Position numbers and translations under genes: made by a program. A stretch of DNA of 17,922 bases. It comes from Actinocrinis sp046724665 (GTDB lineage: Bacteria > Actinomycetota > Actinomycetes > Streptomycetales > Catenulisporaceae). The stretch lies in the NCBI GenBank assembly GCA_046724665.1, contig JBKOWZ010000292.1, positions 1 through 17,922 of the forward strand, written 5' to 3'. The notes beneath the pieces are model-generated. The model ran no database searches, was not told where the DNA came from, and worked only from the letters and a program-made list of their open reading frames with translations. The number at the start of each line of letters is the position of its first letter. Within the stretch, counting starts at the first letter, position 1. This document shows, piece by piece, positions 16,101 to 17,922 of this stretch.

Positions 16101-16434
16101 GCCAGCCGCGCACGGCGCTCAGGCCGTCGCCCCAGTAGGTCAGCCGCTGCACCGGACCGCCGTCCACGGCCACCGCATACGTCTCGCGGGCGCTGCCGCG
16201 GGCCAGCGAGCCCGAGCCGTCCCGGGTCGAGGTCCAGGCGACGTGGGTCGCCGTGGGGTTCAGCCGCGGATGCAGCACCGGAGCCTGGTCCGCGGTCAGC
16301 CGCCAGGCCCGGCCGCCTCCCGTGCCGCCGCCCGCGGCCTCGGTGAGCGGCGCCAGCCAGACATCGTCCTCGGCCGTGAACGCGACCAGGTCTCCCGCCA
16401 CATGCGGGAAACGAAGATATGAAGAAGAGACCAC
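13174..16434 (-). CDS. Tricorn protease homologue (S41 family)
   Basis: This protein of about 1,086 residues is a cytosolic peptidase of the tricorn core family, which trims oligopeptides released by the proteasome or Clp/Lon. Two beta-propellers fill roughly residues 1-680 (SSSYLRFPHVAGDLVAFTAE opens the first). An Asp-rich linker (EQDDDDDDVQVD) lies near 565-580, a PDZ domain near 780-860 (SPLAAPGVAARPGDAIVAVDG), then the S41 catalytic core. The tetrad known from Thermoplasma tricorn is conserved: Ser-His in GELGSSHAYV (about 756-757), nucleophile Ser980 in EYAGSDGD, and Glu1039 in WGVENYGVDPD. Length and domain order match Streptomyces homologues. I chose the GTG at 16434 because family similarity starts immediately after it and a TATCGT lies 6 nt before it, as in leaderless actinobacterial genes. 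An in-frame ATG at 16500 would add 22 unlike residues and overlap purU. It is divergent from purU. Confidence 0.9.
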   Translation of the reverse strand: MVSSSYLRFPHVAGDLVAFTAEDDVWLAPLTEAAGGGTGGGRAWRLTADQAPVLHPRLNPTATHVAWTSTRDGSGSLARGSARETYAVAVDGGPVQRLTYWGDGLSAVRGWLSDDEVLVISRTGQHDTGRTWAFGVPLDGPARRLPYGPAGDVSVAANGAVLVGSALYAEPARWKHYRGGTGGKIWYSPDGGEYTRILGDVGNHLVNPMWVAGRVVFLSDHEGVGALYSATPDGTDMRRHTDHGHFYARHATTDGRRVVYQCAGDLWLLESLDAEPVRLDIRLGGVRTGRAPFPVSARHGLGDFSLSKSGRVLATEVRGTVHWLPAQDGPALTLLSTPGVRGRLPEVIPGTETVLCVSDTGGEDGLDVIAADGSVRRRLAHGELGHVLELAVSPDGKVAAVAAHDGRLLLVELGGEEDGEAGQGAGEPVTELARSVNSEVRGLVFSSDSAYLAWAQPWDPEEYTHIRLARLADRTVVDVTAPRFDDWSPTFTHDGKYLAFLSNRVYDPVYDDHFFDLGFLPGVRPYLVTLAETTPSPFAPELNGRPASSEKSEKSEKTGEGADEQDDDDDDVQVDLEGIDARIVPFPVEAGGYRTLRAVKGGVVWMDPPHTGELHEALIGASDEHPKPSLVRYDLEKRKRITIVDELDGYAVSGDGAQLAYLDGGSLKVKGSDAKDDDAIDVDLDRIRVTVEPAAEWAQMYDEAWRLMRDNFWREDMAGLDWPAVAERYRPLLDRIGTRDDLHDVLWEMQGELGSSHAYVRPPAAGTHDALVQGLLGTDLARDDDGTWRIVRVLRGESSVMGARSPLAAPGVAARPGDAIVAVDGKPVDPVHGPNALLGGKAGKPVELTLRRDGAEPADRRVVVVPLASEALVRYHDLVDRRRAAVREASGGRLGYLHVPDMVSWGWAEFHRDMRGAFEADGLILDLRENGGGHTSQLVVEKLGRRIIGWQLTRLTEPASYPSEAPRGPIVAIADEYAGSDGDIATQAIKLYGIAPVIGTRTWGGVIGIDAKYTLVDGTGVTQPKFAFWFDGDVGWGVENYGVDPDVEVTIPPHDWAAGRDPQLDTAIRMALEELERRPPATPPVI
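14765..14791 (-). repeat. Three 9-bp tandem repeats coding for (SEK)3
   Basis: On the plus strand TTCTCTGAC occurs at 14765-14773 and 14774-14782, with TTCTCCGAC at 14783-14791. In the tricorn gene this encodes three consecutive Ser-Glu-Lys triplets in the charged linker just before the Asp run. It is an in-frame slippage-type repeat in a segment that probably tolerates length change. Confidence 0.75.
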
Positions 16435-16498
16435 GGGCTGACGATATCTGCGACGTGCGGTCTGGGCGATGAAAATCGGATGGGCCAAGATGAGATCC
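16435..16498. promoter_or_regulatory. Divergent tricorn/purU intergenic region
   Basis: Only 64 bp separate the chosen starts of the divergent tricorn and purU genes, so their promoters must overlap or abut. The palindrome GATATC lies at 16443-16448, over the candidate tricorn -10. No strong ribosome binding site precedes the purU ATG at 16499 (AAGATGAG is the nearest purine run). Confidence 0.5.
16441..16446 (-). promoter_or_regulatory. Candidate -10 box for leaderless tricorn transcript
   Basis: On the minus strand TATCGT matches TANNNT and ends 6 nt before the GTG start at 16434 (CAGCCC between). That is the spacing seen for leaderless transcripts in actinobacteria. No Shine-Dalgarno sequence precedes the GTG. 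A good -35 is not evident. Confidence 0.4.
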
Positions 16499-17371
16499 AT
16501 GACCACGCCGCCCGCAGCGCCACGTGAGTACGTCCTGACCCTCAACAGCCCCGACCAGCGCGGCATCGTCCACGCCGTGGCCAGCTTCCTGCTGGTCACC
16601 GGCTGCACCATCGTGGACAGCCAGCAGTACGCCGACCCGGACACGCGGCTGTTCTTCATGCGCGTGCACTTCAAGGCGCAGGAGGAGGGTGTGGACCTGC
16701 TCTCCCTCAACGGCGGTTTCGCCGCCACCGCCGCGGCCTTCCACATGACCTGGCAGATCCACGACGCGGCGGTCCGGATGCCGACCCTGATCATGGTCTC
16801 GAAGTTCGGGCACTGCCTCAACGACCTGCTCTTCCGGCACAGCATCGGCGCCCTGCCGATCGACGTGCCCGCCGTGGTCTCCAACCACACCGACTTCAAG
16901 CCGCTGGTCGAGTCGTACGGCATCCCGTTCGTCCACCTGCCGGTGACCAGGGACAACAAGGCCGAGCAGGAGGCCGGGCTGCTGCGTCTCGTCGAGGAGA
17001 ACGGCATCGAACTGGTCGTGCTTGCGCGTTACATGCAGGTGCTCTCGGACCATGTCTGCAAGAGCCTGGAAGGCAGGATCATCAACATCCACCACTCCTT
17101 CCTGCCGTCCTTCAAGGGCGCCAAGCCCTACCACCAGGCGCACGCCCGCGGCGTCAAGCTCATCGGCGCGACCGCCCACTACGTGACCGCGGACCTCGAC
17201 GAGGGCCCCATCATCGAACAGGACGTCGCCCGCGTGGGCCACGGCATGGCCCCCGAGCAGCTGGCCGCCAAGGGCCGCGACGTCGAGTGCCAGGTCCTCT
17301 CCCGCGCCGTCGCCTGGCATTCCGAGCACCGCGTGCTGATCAACGGCAGCCGCACCGTGGTGTTTCAGTGA
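16499..17371 (+). CDS. purU: Formyltetrahydrofolate deformylase PurU
   Basis: This 290-residue cytoplasmic enzyme hydrolyses 10-formyltetrahydrofolate to formate and tetrahydrofolate and so balances the one-carbon pool. An ACT domain fills about residues 10-85 (YVLTLNSPDQRGIVHAVASF at 11-30). The formyltransferase-type catalytic domain follows, with the triad residues N196 and H198 in IINIHHSFLPSFKGAKPYHQ and D234 in DLDEGPIIEQDV. Length and domain order are normal for PurU, and the absence of further domains separates it from formyl-methionyl-tRNA transferase. ATGs at 16469 and 16490 are in frame, but similarity to the family begins just after the ATG at 16499, giving MTTPPAAPREYVL. The last five codons and stop form the first unit of a 15-bp tandem repeat. 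No folate partner gene lies alongside, so it probably has its own promoter. Confidence 0.94.
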   Translation: MTTPPAAPREYVLTLNSPDQRGIVHAVASFLLVTGCTIVDSQQYADPDTRLFFMRVHFKAQEEGVDLLSLNGGFAATAAAFHMTWQIHDAAVRMPTLIMVSKFGHCLNDLLFRHSIGALPIDVPAVVSNHTDFKPLVESYGIPFVHLPVTRDNKAEQEAGLLRLVEENGIELVVLARYMQVLSDHVCKSLEGRIINIHHSFLPSFKGAKPYHQAHARGVKLIGATAHYVTADLDEGPIIEQDVARVGHGMAPEQLAAKGRDVECQVLSRAVAWHSEHRVLINGSRTVVFQ

Positions 17372-17430
17372 GTGGTGTTTCAGTGAGTGGTGTCTCGGTG
17401 AGCGGTGTCTCAGTGACTGGTGTTTCGTGA
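17357..17430 (+). repeat. Five 15-bp tandem repeats starting in the purU 3' end
   Basis: The unit GTGGTGTTTCAGTGA occurs at 17357-17371 (last four codons of purU and its stop) and again unchanged at 17372-17386. Three decayed copies follow at 17387-17401, 17402-17416 and 17417-17430, the last one base short. Each of the first four copies ends in an in-frame TGA. The gradient of decay away from the gene suggests slippage from the purU end. Confidence 0.9.
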
Positions 17431-17470
17431 TCCGCTGCACGCCGCGGTCCGGCGCGTCATTGTGTTAGGT

Positions 17471-17503
17471 GCCTGTGGACTAACGGCCGGGTTATCCACA
17501 GGC
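17471..17503. repeat. Inverted repeat with DnaA-box arms
   Basis: The left arm GCCTGTGGACTAAC (17471-17484) and right arm GTTATCCACAGGC (17491-17503) are complementary apart from one extra C in the left arm; the 6-bp centre is GGCCGG. The right arm contains the perfect DnaA box TTATCCACA. It could fold into a hairpin in RNA, but no T-run follows, so a protein-binding role seems as likely as termination. Confidence 0.75.
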
Positions 17504-17545
17504 AGGTTCATCACCCATGGACAACGGGGATCTTGTTTATCCACA
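17474..17545. promoter_or_regulatory. Cluster of DnaA-box-like sites
   Basis: Two perfect TTATCCACA boxes lie on the plus strand (17492-17500 and 17537-17545), each followed by GG. Two weaker ones lie on the minus strand: TAGTCCACA (17482-17474) and TTGTCCATG (17524-17516). Orientation alternates at spacings of 18, 24 and 21 bp. TTATCCACA and TTGTCCACA are the usual actinobacterial DnaA boxes. The neighbours are purU and ppc rather than dnaA and dnaN, so this is not the normal oriC context. DnaA-box clusters outside oriC that affect replication are known in Streptomyces coelicolor. Confidence 0.55.
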
Positions 17546-17605
17546 GGTCGCAAGGGGTAGAACGACATCCCGCGTGAAGTGAACCGCAGGTGCTGACGGA
17601 CAGAA

Positions 17606-17632
17606 CAGCGGACGGCCGTGGACCGTCCGCTG
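17606..17632. terminator. Hairpin terminator between purU and ppc
   Basis: CAGCGGACGG (17606-17615) and CCGTCCGCTG (17623-17632) form a perfect 10-bp stem around a 7-nt loop. On the plus strand a modestly T-rich TGTATTTG follows. It lies 29 bp beyond the ppc stop and between two convergent genes, so it could stop transcription from both sides. Confidence 0.7.
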
Positions 17633-17660
17633 CGTGTATTTGTCGACTTGGCGATCGGCC

Positions 17661-17922
17661 TCAGCCGGTGTTGCGCAGCCCGGCCGCCACGCCGTTGACC
17701 GTCAGCAGCAGCGCGCGGGCGAGCTGCTGCTCGATCTCCTGGCCGGCCGCCGCCTCGTCGCGCTGCCGCTTGATCAGCGCGACCTGGAGGTAGGAGATCG
17801 GGTCGAGGTAGCGGTCGCGGATGCGCAGGGTGCGCGCCAGCACCGGGTCGTGGCCGAGCAGCTGCGTCTGCCCGGAGACGCGCAGCACCTGCCGGACCGT
17901 CAGCTCGTGCTCCTCCTTGATC
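17661..17922 (-). CDS. ppc: Phosphoenolpyruvate carboxylase, C-terminal end (partial)
   Basis: Only the last 86 residues are in the window; the gene continues past the right edge, so its start is not visible. The segment matches the C-terminus of bacterial phosphoenolpyruvate carboxylase: LRVSGQTQLLGHDPVLARTL, RIRDRYLDPISYLQVALIKR, and the conserved ending LLLTVNGVAAGLRNTG, in which the Asn-Thr-Gly terminus is typical. The enzyme carboxylates phosphoenolpyruvate to oxaloacetate and replenishes the TCA cycle, so it indirectly supplies carbon skeletons for ammonium assimilation. It is convergent with purU across 289 bp containing a hairpin terminator. Identification is firm; nothing can be said about the catalytic residues, which lie outside. 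Confidence 0.93.
   Translation of the reverse strand, partial: IKEEHELTVRQVLRVSGQTQLLGHDPVLARTLRIRDRYLDPISYLQVALIKRQRDEAAAGQEIEQQLARALLLTVNGVAAGLRNTG

Larger units (their letters stand above)
17372..17660. other. Convergent purU-ppc intergenic region
   Basis: This 289-bp non-coding region lies between the purU stop and the ppc stop. In order it holds the decayed 15-bp repeats, a 33-bp inverted repeat with DnaA-box-like arms (17471-17503), two further DnaA-box-like sites (to 17545), about 60 bp without recognisable structure, and a strong hairpin (17606-17632). No small gene is supported on either strand. Confidence 0.7.

Noticed and set aside
16435..17007. Upstream extension of the tricorn frame to 17007, opposite purU
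   Set aside because: The extra 191 residues are antisense to purU, and tricorn similarity begins just after the GTG at 16434.
17357..17430. CRISPR-like array
   Set aside because: The 15-bp units are contiguous, with no spacers and no cas genes, so this is a simple tandem repeat.
17471..17545. Chromosomal replication origin
   Set aside because: Only two perfect DnaA boxes occur, with no AT-rich unwinding region and no dnaA, dnaN or related genes next to it. A non-oriC cluster is the most that can be argued.

Overview
The window reads as a piece of a high-GC actinobacterial chromosome, probably from a filamentous Streptomyces-like actinomycete. The grounds are the strong G/C bias at third codon positions, an NsdA-type regulator, a full-length tricorn protease homologue, and an NnaR-type nitrate regulator. 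The genus cannot be fixed from the sequence alone.

Layout. (1) Positions 158-2929, plus strand: a regulator of the Streptomyces NsdA-like family, then an unrecognised single-pass membrane protein with a Gln/Tyr/Gly-rich N-terminal half. (2) Positions 2948-10871, minus strand: a nitrate assimilation cluster. Its transcription order is nitrate reductase (nasA), a FAD/NAD(P) oxidoreductase, nitrite reductase large subunit (nirB), small subunit (nirD) and, after a 153-bp gap, a nitrate/nitrite transporter (narK). (3) Positions 11056-13181, plus strand and divergent from nasA: nnaR, a HemD-like/winged-helix fusion regulator, and a CbiX/SirB-type sirohydrochlorin chelatase. (4) Positions 13174-16434, minus strand: a tricorn protease whose stop overlaps that of the chelatase. 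(5) Positions 16499-17371, plus strand: purU, formyltetrahydrofolate deformylase. (6) Positions 17372-17660: a non-coding stretch with a decayed 15-bp tandem repeat, a small group of DnaA-box-like sites and a strong hairpin. (7) Positions 17661-17922, minus strand: the C-terminal end of phosphoenolpyruvate carboxylase, which enters from the right edge.

How the genes fit together. NarK brings in nitrate. NasA reduces it to nitrite, probably with electrons from the adjacent flavoprotein. NirBD takes nitrite to ammonium using NADH, FAD, Fe-S clusters and sirohaem. The chelatase can supply the iron insertion step of sirohaem synthesis. NnaR is the expected local activator. GlnR-like boxes lie between nasA and nnaR and in front of narK, which fits nitrogen-limitation control. 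The tight overlaps nasA/oxidoreductase (1 bp) and nirB/nirD (4 bp) support one transcript for the reductases.

I see no defence system, mobile element, CRISPR array or clearly new multi-gene system. The less ordinary signals are non-coding: the DnaA-box group between purU and ppc, a perfect 7-bp inverted repeat beside the GlnR-like box, and short tandem duplications that include stop codons at the ends of two genes.
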